Origin: Ipomoea triloba
Taxonomy: Eukaryota > Streptophyta > Magnoliopsida > Solanales > Convolvulaceae
Reading direction: 5' to 3'
NCBI RefSeq assembly: GCF_003576645.1
Contig: NC_044930.1
Coordinates: 14,058,598-14,122,597, forward strand
Length of the DNA: 64,000 bases
This document shows, in pieces, positions 1 through 10,053 of this stretch. The first letter of the stretch is position 1, and every line of letters begins with the position of its first letter. The position numbers were made by a program, and so were the translations under genes. A model generated the notes under the pieces. That model saw only the letters and a list, made by a program, of their open reading frames with translations. It did not search any database and was not told where the DNA came from.

Positions 1-1015
1 TTAGAAGCCCAGGAAATTGCACCTCCTCCAAGCAAAAAAACCCATCCACTAGTTGAGGAATAATCTTCCTGATTTGATATCCAACTAGCATCAGAATATC
101 CTTCTAGGATGGAAATATCTTTTGAATATACCAAACCATAATTAATGGTTTTATTCAAATATTTCAATATTCTTTTTAATGCTATCCAATGCATTGCACT
201 AGGATTACTAGTGTATCTACTCATCTTACTTACTGCAAATGCAATATCGGGACGAGTACTTGTCATTGCATACATTAGACATCCTATCACTTTAGAATAT
301 TCCAACTGTGAAACCGGATCACCTTCATTTGGAATTAATTTCAATGAAGGATCCATAGGAGTAGAAACTGGAGAACCAGTCAAGTGATTAAATCTTTTTA
401 ACACTTTCTCAATATAATGAGATTGTGTTAATCTAACACCATCCTGTACTTTAGTTATTTTTATTCCAAGAATAACTTCTGCTTCTCCCAAATCTTTCAT
501 GGAGAAATTGGAACTAAGAAACCCTTTAGTTTCCTTAACTTTTTCCATACTAGTTCCAAAAATTAACATGTCATCTACATACAGGCAAACAATGACCCCT
601 TGTCTTTGGTCATTAAATTTACTGTAGATGCATTTATCAGACTGATTTATTTTGTACCCATTAGCCAGCACCACTTGATCAAACCGATCATGCCATTGCT
701 TAGGGGCCTGTTTTAAGCCATAAAGTGACTTAATTAATTTGCAAACTTTATGTTCTTGTCCTGCAACCACGAAACCTTCCGGTTGCTTCATGTAAACTTC
801 CTCCTCTAATTCACCATTTAAGAATGCAGTCTTCACATCCATTTGATGAATTACTAGATTGTGTATAGCCGAAATGGCAATTAACAATCTAATAGTAGCA
901 ATCCTTGCTACTGGCGCATAAGTGTCAAAGAAGTCAACTCCTTCTTTTTGTTTAAAGCCTTGTGCGACAAGCCTGGCCTTAAATTTGTCGATTGAACCAT
1001 CAACTTTCATTTTCT

Positions 1016-1185
1016 TTTTGAAAATCCACTTGCAGCCTATGGGTTTACAACCATTTGTTTTGAAAATCCACTTGCAGCCTATGGGTTTACAACCATTTGG
1101 TGGATCAGTCAAGATCCATGTATTATTTCCCATTATGGAATCCGGATCAGTCAAGATCCATGTATTATTTCCCATTATGGAATCC
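1016..1185. repeat. Two adjacent exact 42-bp tandem duplications
   Basis: Positions 1016-1057 repeat as 1058-1099, and 1102-1143 repeat as 1144-1185. Both units are 42 bp and exact but unrelated to each other in sequence. They duplicate conserved RT motifs (GCKWIFK and DSIMGNNTWILTD), which is biologically odd. The second segment occurs once in the overlapping sequence after the N. Confidence 0.9.
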
Positions 1186-1290
1186 ATCTCATCATTAATT
1201 GCTTCTTTCCAGAAAGCAACATCATGAGAAGTTACAGCTTCCTCAAAAGTCTTAGGATCATCTTCTATATTAAAATATAGATTTTTAGTC

Positions 1291-1458
1291 TCTGTAGACT
1301 CCCTTGATCCTTCAATTAAATACATTTGGAAATCTGTAGACTCCCTTGATCCTTCAATTAAATACATTTGGAAATCTGGAGACTCCCTTGATCCTTCAAT
1401 TAAATACATTTGGAAATCTGGACCAAACCTTGATCCTTCAATTAAATACATTTGGAAA
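1291..1458. repeat. Four-copy 42-bp tandem repeat (1291, 1333, 1375, 1417)
   Basis: Four near-identical 42-bp units, each containing GATCCTTCAATTAAATACAT. The same stretch occurs once at 1738-1779 in the right-hand contig. Units 3 and 4 differ only near their starts. This looks like the same artefact class as 1016-1185. Confidence 0.88.
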
Positions 1459-1587
1459 TCTGGACCAAATGTTTTTATCTTTCGTGCTCTTTTACTTTTT
1501 CTAAGTTCTGGTTCCTTTGACACTTCACGATCATGAATTTGATCGTCAACTTTGAACCCACTAGAACTAGGAATTAAATCCTGAGTT

Positions 1588-1588
1588 N
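1588..1588. other. Single N: contig join with unmerged overlap
   Basis: Sequence right of the N (from 1589) matches sequence starting at 1101. Sequence left of the N (ending 1587) matches sequence ending at about 1907. The two contig ends therefore overlap and were joined by one N instead of being merged. Confidence 0.85.
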
Positions 1589-2830
1589 TGGATCAGTCAA
1601 GATCCATGTATTATTTCCCATTATGGAATCCATCTCATCATTAATTGCTTCTTTCCAGAAAGCAACATCATGAGAAGTTACAGCTTCCTCAAAAGTCTTA
1701 GGATCATCTTCTATATTAAAATATAGATTTTTAGTCTCTGTAGACTCCCTTGATCCTTCAATTAAATACATTTGGAAATCTGGACCAAATGTTTTTATCT
1801 TTCGTGCTCTTTTACTTTTTCTAAGTTCTGGTTCCTTTGACACTTCACGATCATGAATTTGATCGTCAACTTTGAACCCACTAGAACTAGGAATTAAATC
1901 CTGAGTTCTATTTATTGATGAGAATCTATTTTCATCAAAAATAGCATCCCGGGACTCTATTACGGTATGAACCGAAACAAAGTCATTTGGTTCTATAACA
2001 TAGAACCGGTATGCTTTACTGTGTACTGCATATGCTACAAAAATAGAATCAATGCCTTTTTCTCCCAGAGCCTTTCGTTTAGGATCGGGCAACCGTACCA
2101 CGGCCCTACAACCCCATATTTTCAAATAATTTAAATGGGGTTTTCTGTTGTGCCAAAGTTCATAGGGTGTTACCCTATTTCTTTTATTTGGAACTCTGTT
2201 GAGTACATAACATGCAGTCAACATGGCTTCTCCCCAGAAACCTTCACTCAGACCGGAAACTGACAACATGCAGTTTACCATTTCCTTGAGAGCTCTGTTT
2301 TTCCTTTCCGCTACACCATTTTGTTGTGGTGTGTAGGGTGCTGTGGTCTCATGAATGATACCCACAGATTGGAAAAATGCCGGGTCATAATACTCACCAC
2401 CCCTGTCAGTACGTAAAATTTTTACTAACTGACTAGTTTGCAATTCCACCTCCAATTTAAATATTTTAAATTTTTCTAAGGCTTCATCCTTAGAGTGCAG
2501 GAGGTACACATAGCAGTATCTTGAATAGTCATCAATAAAGGTGACAACATATTTTTTATTTCCCAGTGAAGGGGTGCTATGAAAATCACACAAGTCACTG
2601 TGCACCAATTCAAGTAAAATTGAATTCCTATTTATACTAGGAAAGGAATTCCTAGTTATTTTATTTAACATGCATGCAGTGCATGGTTCTTTGTTTAATT
2701 CCAATGATGGAATTAATCCATCTTTTGCCATGTCAAATAAACGTACATAATTTACGTGACATAACCGTGAATGCCATAAAGATGATGAACACACTGTGTA
2801 AACACAACCATCAACTTTACTAATATTCAA
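1589..2830 (-). pseudogene. Copia GAG-pre-integrase and integrase
   Basis: This frame holds the HHCC-type GAG-pre-integrase motif (LWHSRLCH then CTAC) at residues 19-53. The integrase core follows, with D79 (VHSDLCDF), D142 (LRTDRGGEY) and E175 (NGVAERKNR), so all three catalytic carboxylates are present. The GKL-like tail and the linker to RT follow. The reading frame itself is open, but it lacks the upstream gag-protease frame. It runs into the single N at 1588, beyond which the RT is found in a contig with a different offset. Confidence 0.85.
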
Positions 2831-2831
2831 C

Positions 2832-3305
2832 TTAAAACATATTACAACAAAGAAATCCTTGGCCTACAAACGTACCGGCCTTGGACAAAATAAAACGATC
2901 TGCTTCAAATACAAGTTTAAAACCACACTTGTTTAATACAATGCCAGAAACTAAATTTTTTCTAACATCTGGGGCATGATACACATCTGTGAGCGTCAAT
3001 TTCTTTCCAGAAGTAAGCAAGAACTCAACTTGTCCAATCCCTTTCACCTTCACCATGGAATCATTTCCCATGTACAGGCTTGGACCATTTTCCAGACTCT
3101 TATAAACCTTATAAAGATTTATATCTTTGCAGACATGTCTGGTTGCCCTAGTGTCAACCCACCACGAGTCATCAGTCTGCATGACACAAATTTCAGATAT
3201 CATAGCAATGAAATTTTCAATACTATCAGAAACAAGATTAATAAATTTACCTTGTTTCCACTGGCCACTTACTTGGCCATGATCACCAGAAGATTTACCT
3301 TCCAT
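2832..3305 (-). pseudogene. Copia aspartic protease segment, active site altered
   Basis: This 157-residue frame continues copia A after the gag frameshift. It has the retropepsin-like stretch WWVDTRATRHVC, where copia proteases normally have D-[ST]-G-A. The glycine of the catalytic triad is Arg here, which should abolish cleavage. Downstream residues (YMGNDSMVKVKG, LTDVYHAPDVRKNLVS) match the usual copia protease to GAG-pre-integrase linker. The frame ends at a TAA created by one extra T in a short T-run near 2835, and the integrase resumes in the next frame at 2830. Confidence 0.82.
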
Positions 3306-4150
3306 TTGTGCCTTTCTTTTCTTCCAAACTTCACAGTCTTTTTAAAGTGTGGACCGTTGCACACCCAGCATTTCACATATGCCTTCCCTTTTCCTTTTCC
3401 ATTCTTCTTGAACTTAGAAGATTTGGTAACCTTTCCCGGTTTCCCTTTCCCTTTGCGGTTCCCATTTGGTTTGCCTTCATCAACAAGGTTGATGGTAGAA
3501 CCCGCGGCTCCAGTGACCCTTGCACTGCCTTTATTCTTACTTTCCTTCTGTTTGATCCCTTCCTCAACATACAGGTGGGCACCAAGTTGCTCCATGGTAA
3601 GTTCTTCCTTCCTTTGCATCAAGGCACGATGCACCTTTTTCCATGAAGGTGGCAACTTGTCTATGATACTGGCAATGGCAATGGAGTCATCCATATTCAT
3701 GCCATGTTGCCTTATCTGTCCAAGGATTCTGACAATCTCATGGAATTGTTCCATGACAGAACGATTGTCCACCATTTTGAATTCATTGAATTCACTTACC
3801 AGGAATTTCTTGCTAGAGGCATCCTCGGATATATATTTTGCCTCAAGCACATCCCACAGGTCCTTAGAGGATTCCTCATATTGATAAATATCAAAGAGGG
3901 TGTCAGACATACCGTTCAGGATATGGCCACGGCAGGCGAGATCATCATTTTCCCACTTGAGCCGGCGACGGGTTGCTTCAAGCGTCTCATCCTCTTGCTC
4001 CACTGGCTTCGGGGTGCTCAGAACATATGCCACATTCAGGGCCGCAAGGAGGAACTTCATCTTCTTTTGCCATCTGCGAAAGCCCACGCCTTCAAAGTGC
4101 TCCAACTTTGGGATGTTGACAGCAAAGTCAAGGAACCCAGAATTGATCAT
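3269..4150 (-). pseudogene. Copia gag (UBN2-type), frameshifted at zinc knuckle
   Basis: This 293-residue frame is a copia nucleocapsid/gag protein, which packages element RNA in cytoplasmic particles. The start is the ATG at 4150. The gag core (UBN2-like) spans roughly residues 15-210, with FRRWQKKMKFLL near the start and a DLWDVLEAKY stretch. A basic, Lys/Gly-rich tail leads to a zinc knuckle starting CWVCNGPHF. Just after the His the frame shifts within an A-run (about 3338-3344), so the last Cys of the CCHC motif falls in another frame and the ORF ends in unrelated residues. The next frame (2832-3305) carries on with the protease. Confidence 0.85.
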
Positions 4151-4181
4151 TCCTCAGAAACGGATTTAAAAGCTTATAGAT

Positions 4182-5281
4182 TGTTGGAAAATAATTCGTG
4201 TAAGAGGAGAAAACAGGAGAGGAAATGAGATCTTCAGGCGTGATATCACTTTCCTATAAGCTTTTAATCTTTCCTCTTCAAAAGCAACGAGGTTTCAAGA
4301 TTAAATCTTATGGGATACAAGAAGATGAAAACAAAGTTCTTAGGTTGCTTTGATAAGAACTTACTGGAGAGTTATTGTACTGTGATATATCAAGATATCA
4401 TGCAAAATAATTGCGTATTTTATCAGATGACACTCCTAGAATTTATAGAAATAAATTCTAACCGTTAGGAGTAGTTACTGGAAGTTTATACCAGTTTAAA
4501 ACTTTCAAAATATATATAAAATATATTCTTTTGGACTTCACCATTCTGGTTGAAGCAGTTACGTACACACATGTGGAATATAATTTTAAATTATATTCAC
4601 ATGTTAATATCTCCAAAGATATTAAAATAACTAATTTTGAATTAGTGTACGTAGGATTATCTTAGTATGCATGTAACATATAATTCAAATAATTATATAA
4701 CTACTTTAATATTTCAAATGCATGACTACATGCTAAGATGAAATAATAAAGTGAACTCACATGCACAGTAAAACTTTACTGTCCCATTCGAGAGGTAAAC
4801 ATCCCTTACATACTGATTCTAAAGCAATGCATGCAAATATAATTCAAACTATTATATTCATATTTTAATATCTCACATGCATGTGAACATGCAAAACAAG
4901 AAATATTAAAATACACAAGTACAAGCATTGAAATAGAATGAACACAAAGTGAAATGTTCTTGCATGTTCGAGAGATACATCACCATATTCGAGAGGTAAA
5001 AGGCAGTACGCATATTGCCTTTGAGACATTGTTTTCATGCGGACCTGCGAGACATCGATAAAACGATTCACGCAAAACTCAGTTCGAGACATCGTTTCTC
5101 CCTGAACCGATCTCTCGTGCGAACTGACCTCTCGAGGCATCTCTTGTGATCTCTCGAACAACCCAAAACCATTTATACCAGACTAAATAATATTTATTAT
5201 TCCACAACTCCAGAATATTATTTAAGCTTGCATGGTATACATCTGAACCATTAATCTCCATTACTATATAAATATCCAACA
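4182..5281 (-). repeat. LTR of copia A (5' LTR)
   Basis: On the minus strand the LTR starts TGTTGGATATT at 5281 and ends TTTTCCAACA at 4182, giving the expected TG...CA ends and a TGTTGG/CCAACA inverted repeat. It is about 1100 bp and AT-rich. The gag start lies only about 30 bp inside it. The second LTR is not in the window, so the boundary rests on the end motifs alone. Confidence 0.7.
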
Positions 5282-5650
5282 TAATGGTGGTGATGGGAGT
5301 AAATAATAAATATGGGTAGTGATAGGGTAGGTAGGTTACGTTGTGTTAGGGTACGGTATATCATATATGTATAGTTATTAGTTGGATAGATAATATGAGT
5401 AGATAAATAAGTGAAGTGGAATTTTGCTGGTAATAATAATAGCCATTATAAATAAAGTTATGTTTTTCATATTAGAAATAATCTAAAAAACAAGAAAAAA
5501 CTGTTTTTCAAATCCTTTGTTAAATTGAAAAAATGGTAAACTTATAAAAGATTTTCATATTAAAAAAAATTAAAACCAATGCTAAAAAAAAACACATTTT
5601 ATGTTTTGTGTTTTCCATTTTTTCAGAAATTTTTTTTTTCCTTGAAATTA
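5282..5650. other. AT-rich intergenic sequence
   Basis: Flank of copia A. I see no coding potential, RNA gene or clear repeat here beyond short A/T runs. Confidence 0.5.
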
Positions 5651-6195
5651 AGGGTGTGTTTGGTTCGCACATGGGAATTGGAATCGGAAAGTAAATCAAA
5701 TACTTGGTAATTAATGGTATGAATTTTGGTGCAAGTATTTTGCATGTTTGGTCATAGGGTAAAATTGGAATGATTATTACCAATATTGATGTTTGGTTAT
5801 GTATGACCAACCAATATTGATGTTTGGTTATGTATGACCATATATAATGGGAATAAAGGTTTTAAAAATACAAAAAAAAAACAAAAAATCAAAACAATTA
5901 ATCCTAATACAACGACATCCAAAGCATTAATATGAACAAAAAAAAAATCAAAACAAACATCTAAAAGCACTAATCCACACTTAAAAATCATATTACCAAT
6001 AAGATGGAATGTTTTTTTTTTTTTTTTTTTGAAATAATTAGGGAATGAGGTTTTTAATTGAAGAGATAATCAAATCACATAATTGTCCTTTAAAAAAAAA
6101 TCCCATAATTGTGTTTTAAAAAGTTGTCAACCAAACACTAACTATAATTTTGATTTACATTCCTAGTGTGTAAACCCATAAACCAACCACACCCT
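5651..6195. mobile_element. MITE, PIF/Harbinger-like
   Basis: About 545 bp bounded by terminal inverted repeats AGGGTGTGTTTGGTT (5651-5665) and its complement AACCAACCACACCCT (6181-6195), with one mismatch. The flanking direct repeat AATTA is at 5646-5650 and 6196-6200 and includes a TTA-type target. No transposase is encoded. The interior is AT-rich and contains an exact 31-bp tandem duplication. Confidence 0.7.
5779..5840. repeat. Exact 31-bp tandem duplication
   Basis: The unit at 5779-5809, beginning ACCAATATTGATG, repeats exactly at 5810-5840 inside the MITE. Confidence 0.9.
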
Positions 6196-7524
6196 AATTA
6201 AACACACTCTATAAATTAAAGTAATAGTAATGGAAACTCGTATATATAGTCATGTGTACTGGGATCACAAGCATGCGAGCTAAAGTCTTCATAGATGACA
6301 TCCCAACTTCCCCCACTTAAAACAAGCTATAATAATGTCAATAAGTTCAATGATGACTATTAATATAATTGTTTAACAACTTACATCAACTAGACCATTT
6401 CTAGTACTACGAGAATGATTATTGTGGGAGAAGATGGATCACATTGTTCATCATCAAAACCTTAGCTTTAGTTTAATTTTATCCCCATGGTTATTAATCG
6501 TTGCTTTTAATTTAATTTGCTACGCTAATCAGAGCTTTGTTGGTAAATTTGACGCACTAATTGAGGTTAAGGCAACTAAGGATGTGACTATGGGGGTATC
6601 ATCCTTTGCTCTAGGATGATATTCATCATTATTATGTTATATGTACATTACATGCATCCACCAGCAATTATCGCACAATGTTTGATTCCATTAGATAAGC
6701 CACCAACTAACTTGATTTATCTTTCCAGGGAATTGAACTTGAGTAGTTATGGTAAATTAATTTTTCACTTTCTTGTACCCTGATAAGTTGGGTTAGTTTT
6801 TTTTTTTTTTTTTTTTTACCATGACTCTTGACATTTAATAGTTACTGTTGGGGCTATTATTTATGTGTTAGTGAAGCTAATCAAATGAAACAAATGTGGT
6901 AGCTGAGTCCAGTCCTGGATGGGATGTGGACGTAGGTTAGGTCAAGTCCAGTCCCGGGGAGAGATGATCGACGTGGAGGGTAAGGACCGAGTCAGCCATG
7001 CTATGCAATTGGACTTGGTAATCAAAGGTTGCCACAGATGCTGGGAGGGGATTGTTGGGCGTCGGTCGGGTTGGTCAAGTTCAACCCCTTCTCGATTCGA
7101 GACGTGACTCTGTACCCTTATTATGTGGTTAAATTATCAATGTCTACCTATTTATCACAAATTGATTTTAGGTAGTCAAAAAATTCTGTGGTTAAGCGTG
7201 CTTGACTTACAGCAGTTGTGCTCCTGATAGTAGTCAATAAAATAAACGATTATCATCCGACCCAGTCAAGTGGTTACAATCTCCTTCCTAGACTTTGGCT
7301 CTAATTACCTTGACAAATTACATGGCCCCCTCCCAGCAACCCAAATTCCTAAGTGTTAATCCTGCTAGTATGTGAGTTGTGTCGAGCTTTCCAAATGTAT
7401 GAACACAAAAAGCTACATGATCTACACATCATTAAATCCCATTTGAAGAAATAAAGTCTTTTTAATTTTTATTACTTAATTTATAAGATCTGAATTTAAA
7501 GTGTACCAAGTTTAAAGAAGTGAT
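6196..7524. other. Intergenic, no gene recognised
   Basis: AT-rich sequence with poly-T runs (for example 6799-6818) and a slightly GC-richer patch at 6900-7110. Short ORFs at 6422-6619 and 6919-7107 show no family signature. I see no RNA gene. Confidence 0.5.
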
Positions 7525-7668
7525 TATACCGTGGACCTTGGGTCATAGCTGTGTAGAACGGATATTGCAGTTGTGTTGAACTGATATTGTAGTTGTGTAG
7601 AACGGATACTGCAATTGTATTGAAAGGGAACTGCAGTTGCGCGGAACAGATGCCGTTTCATCCGTCTG

Positions 7669-7835
7669 GATTAGGTTGAGAATTCAAATCTGATTCAATT
7701 ACAGAGAGAGAGAGAGCTTATATCATACCTCTCCTATTCTGTAGGCAACTAAACAAAGACTAAGCCACAGCCATAGAAATATAAACTATAGACTATACAA
7801 GAGATGAAATAATAATAATAATAATATTGCTAACA
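7669..7835 (-). repeat. 3' LTR of copia B
   Basis: On the minus strand it starts TGTTAGCAATATT (7835) and ends CAACCTAATC (7669). It contains an AG-dinucleotide tract and an (AAT)n tract. It is directly flanked by the TSD on the left and the polypurine tract on the right. Confidence 0.93.
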
Positions 7836-7845
7836 CACCCCCTCA
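7836..7845 (-). other. Polypurine tract of copia B
   Basis: Minus strand GAGGGGGTG sits immediately upstream of the 3' LTR, the position of the plus-strand DNA primer. It overlaps the end of the RNase H reading frame. Confidence 0.75.
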
Positions 7846-9338
7846 AGCACAAGGTTGGAGTGCGACAACATTGAGCTTGCCTCGTAGTTCTTGAAAGCGC
7901 GGAGCAGGTAGCGGTTTGGTGAAAATATCAGCTAGCTGATCCCGAGTAGAAACAAAATTAACCACGAACTCTCCAGAGGCGACCTTGTCTCGAACAAAAT
8001 GGTAGTCAACTTCTACGTGCTTCGTACGACCATGAAAAACCGGATTCGCTGCTAAATATGTTGCCCCAAGATTATCACACCAGAGCTGTGCCGGGTTACT
8101 TGAAAATAGGCCAAGTTCCCGAAGTAGCGAGACAACCCAAGTGACCTCTGCGGACACATCTGCCAATCCCTTGTATTCAATTTCCGTAGAAGAGCGAGCC
8201 ACAGTGCGCTGTTTGCGCGAGACCCAAGAGATCAGATTAGTACCAAAAAAGACGGCGTAACCACTGGTTGACTTTCTATCTACAGGACATCCGGCCCAAT
8301 CTGAATCGGAATAAGCATGTAAATTAGTGGAAGAGGAGGAAGACAGCCGGAGCCCGTATTGTTGAGTGCCTTTGACATAGCGGAGAACACGCTTTAGTAG
8401 ACCCCAGTGATCTATGGTTGGGGAATGCATGAACTGACACAACCTGTTGACAGAGTAGGAGAGATCTGGGCGCGTGATGGTAAGATACTGCAGAGCCCCT
8501 ACTAGACGCCGATATTGTGTTGGATTGTCATAGAGTTCGGGAGACGGAGTGGCTGGCTGTGTGACAGCAGCAGGTGTAGCTAGTGGTTTGCAATCAGACA
8601 TGCCGGCACGTGACAATATATCCTGCATGTATCGGTGTTGAGAAAGTAAAAAACCCGCCTTATCAGCTATAGTCTCGATACCCAAAAAGAAACTCGGTGT
8701 GCCCAAGTCACGGATTTTGAAAGTGTAGGAGAGCCGTTGGAGAAGACTGTCGATTAATGAGGCGTCATTCCCCATCATGATGATGTCATCGACATAAACT
8801 AGCAGGAAAACCCGAGATGAGCCAGCGGTGTAGTAAAAAAGTGAGACGTCAGTTTTAGAGGCTGAGAACCCTGTCGACAACAAGAACTCGTGTAGTCTGT
8901 TAAACCACGCCCGTGGTGCCTGTTTTAACCCATAGAGAGAACACTGTAGATGACACACATGTCCTGGATGCGTAGGATCTTCGTAGCCAGGTGGTTGTTT
9001 CATGTATACCGTTTCTGACAAGTGCCCGTTTAAAAACGCGTTATGAACATCAAGTTGGCGTAGAGTCCAGCGGTTAGAGACTGCCAAGGAGAAAAGTAGC
9101 CTGACTGTAGTAGGCTTGACAACCGGGCTAAACGTATAAAAAAGTCTTCACCTGCTACCTGATTAAAGCCTTTTGCAACCAAACGTGCCTTGTAGCGCTC
9201 GACGGAGCCGTCAGCTTTTCGTTTGGTCCTGAAGACCCATTTACAGCCGATAATATTCATAGTTGGGTTTGGTGGTACGAGTTTCCACGTGTTGTTATGT
9301 AACAGGGCATTGAACTCTTGATCCATGGCATCACGCCA
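7843..9338 (-). pseudogene. Copia B reverse transcriptase and RNase H
   Basis: The RT begins MDQEFNALLHNNTWKLV (9326) and includes GCKWVFRTK and RLVAKGFNQ. It shifts frame near 9140 by loss of two bases after EDFF. The second frame (to 7843) holds [35 protein letters not shown] and catalytic YVDD (8785-8796). RNase H follows with [18 protein letters not shown] and [12 protein letters not shown], and the ADIFTKPL tail. Apart from the single frameshift this part is well conserved, which fits the moderate LTR divergence. Confidence 0.92.
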
Positions 9339-9647
9339 TTACGGGTGTCCGATGGCCTGAGAGTAACATGTCGGTTCGGTAGTGGCATTGAGAGCATAGA
9401 ATTGCTCGCTAGTGCCACGAGTCTTGGTCCGAGTTCGCATGGCATGGCCCTCACTACGAGTTGGGCCTGTTGATGCATGTGTATCGGTAGAAGCAGCCGG
9501 GGCTTGAATAGCCATTGGCGGGGATTCCCTAGCCAGTGGCATAGCCATGTCTGTGGCCGTAGAACAAGTGGCAGGTACAATGGGACCAGCACCCCACGGT
9601 GGGCTATAAACATCATTCCGAGAGTCATCCTGTATATTAGGCTGCAC
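9339..9647 (-). pseudogene. Copia B integrase-RT linker
   Basis: A low-complexity Pro/Ala/Thr-rich linker between integrase and RT, ending with CYSQAIGHP. It closes at a TAA (9339-9341) just before the MDQEFNALL start of RT, where related elements read through with WRDAM, so this is a nonsense mutation. Confidence 0.75.
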
Positions 9648-10053
9648 AAAAAAGGAAATACAGACTCATCAAATCGGACATGACGACAGATAAAGATCAC
9701 CCCCGTGTTAAGGTTCATGCACCGATATCCCCTATAGGAAACAGGGTAACCTAGGAAAACACAAGGAGCAGATCGGTATTCTATTTTGTGGCGGTTATAA
9801 GGCCGAAGATATAGAAAGCAACGACAACCAAAGACCCGAAAGAACGTATAGGGTGGGTGTGTATTATAGACACGGTAGTGAGGAGTTTGAAACTGTATGG
9901 CTGAGGAGGGTAGACAATTTATTAAGTATGTAGCCGTTTCAAAGGCATAGTCCCAGTAATGTTGTGGGGTGGAGCTTTCTGCGAGGAGAGCTAAGCCAGT
10001 TTCGACAATGTGTCTATTACGGCGCTCTACACGCCCATTTTGTTCATGGGTGT
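9648..10053 (-). pseudogene. Copia B integrase C-terminal part
   Basis: This continues the integrase from the far side of the Athila insertion. The catalytic Glu codon is at 10025-10027 (motif GRVERRNRH). Then follow the HYWDYAFETATYLIN-type region and the chromatin-distal tail FLGYPVSYRGYRC. The insertion therefore separates the second Asp from the Glu of the DDE triad. The frame is lost near 9650 by loss of one T in a T-run. Confidence 0.85.

Larger units (their letters stand above)
3..1587 (-). pseudogene. Copia reverse transcriptase and start of RNase H, partial
   Basis: Minus-strand frame with codons ending at position 3. It shows RVT_2-type RT with DSIMGNNTWILTD at its start, the CKW(I/V)F motif, a VKTAFLNGELEEEVYMKQ-like stretch, [12 protein letters not shown], and the catalytic YVDD at 570-581. 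The RNase H start (SGWVFLLGGGAISWASK) sits at the window edge. I found no stop in this frame in the parts I translated. The N-terminal part contains exact 42-bp tandem duplications and is repeated after the N at 1588, so its length is unreliable. Confidence 0.8.
1..5281 (-). mobile_element. Ty1/copia LTR retrotransposon, partial (copia A)
   Basis: A minus-strand copia element runs off the left window edge. Read in its own direction it has a 5' LTR (4182-5281), gag, protease, integrase, reverse transcriptase and the start of RNase H, which is the copia order with integrase before RT. The 3' LTR lies outside the window. Gag, protease and integrase lie in three different frames because of one-base indels, so this copy is dead in cis. 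I see no canonical TGGTATCAGAGC primer-binding site after the LTR. The RT wording (a KTAFLNGELEEEVYMKQ-like motif and YVDD) suggests the Tork-like branch, but that is a weak inference. Confidence 0.9.

Noticed and set aside
2976..3884. A 302-codon plus-strand ORF
   Set aside because: It lies opposite copia A gag and protease and has no family signature. It is a mirror frame of the real minus-strand coding sequence.
4182..4270. A canonical initiator-Met PBS for copia A (GTGATATCACGCC near 4236-4250, minus)
   Set aside because: It differs from TGGTATCAGAGC at several positions and would lie inside the LTR as bounded by TGTTGG/CCAACA.
6422..6619. Small ORF starting MWEKMDHIVHHQNLS that could be a secreted peptide
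   Set aside because: A hydrophobic stretch is present, but there is no family match and no promoter or splice context. AT-rich sequence gives such frames by chance.
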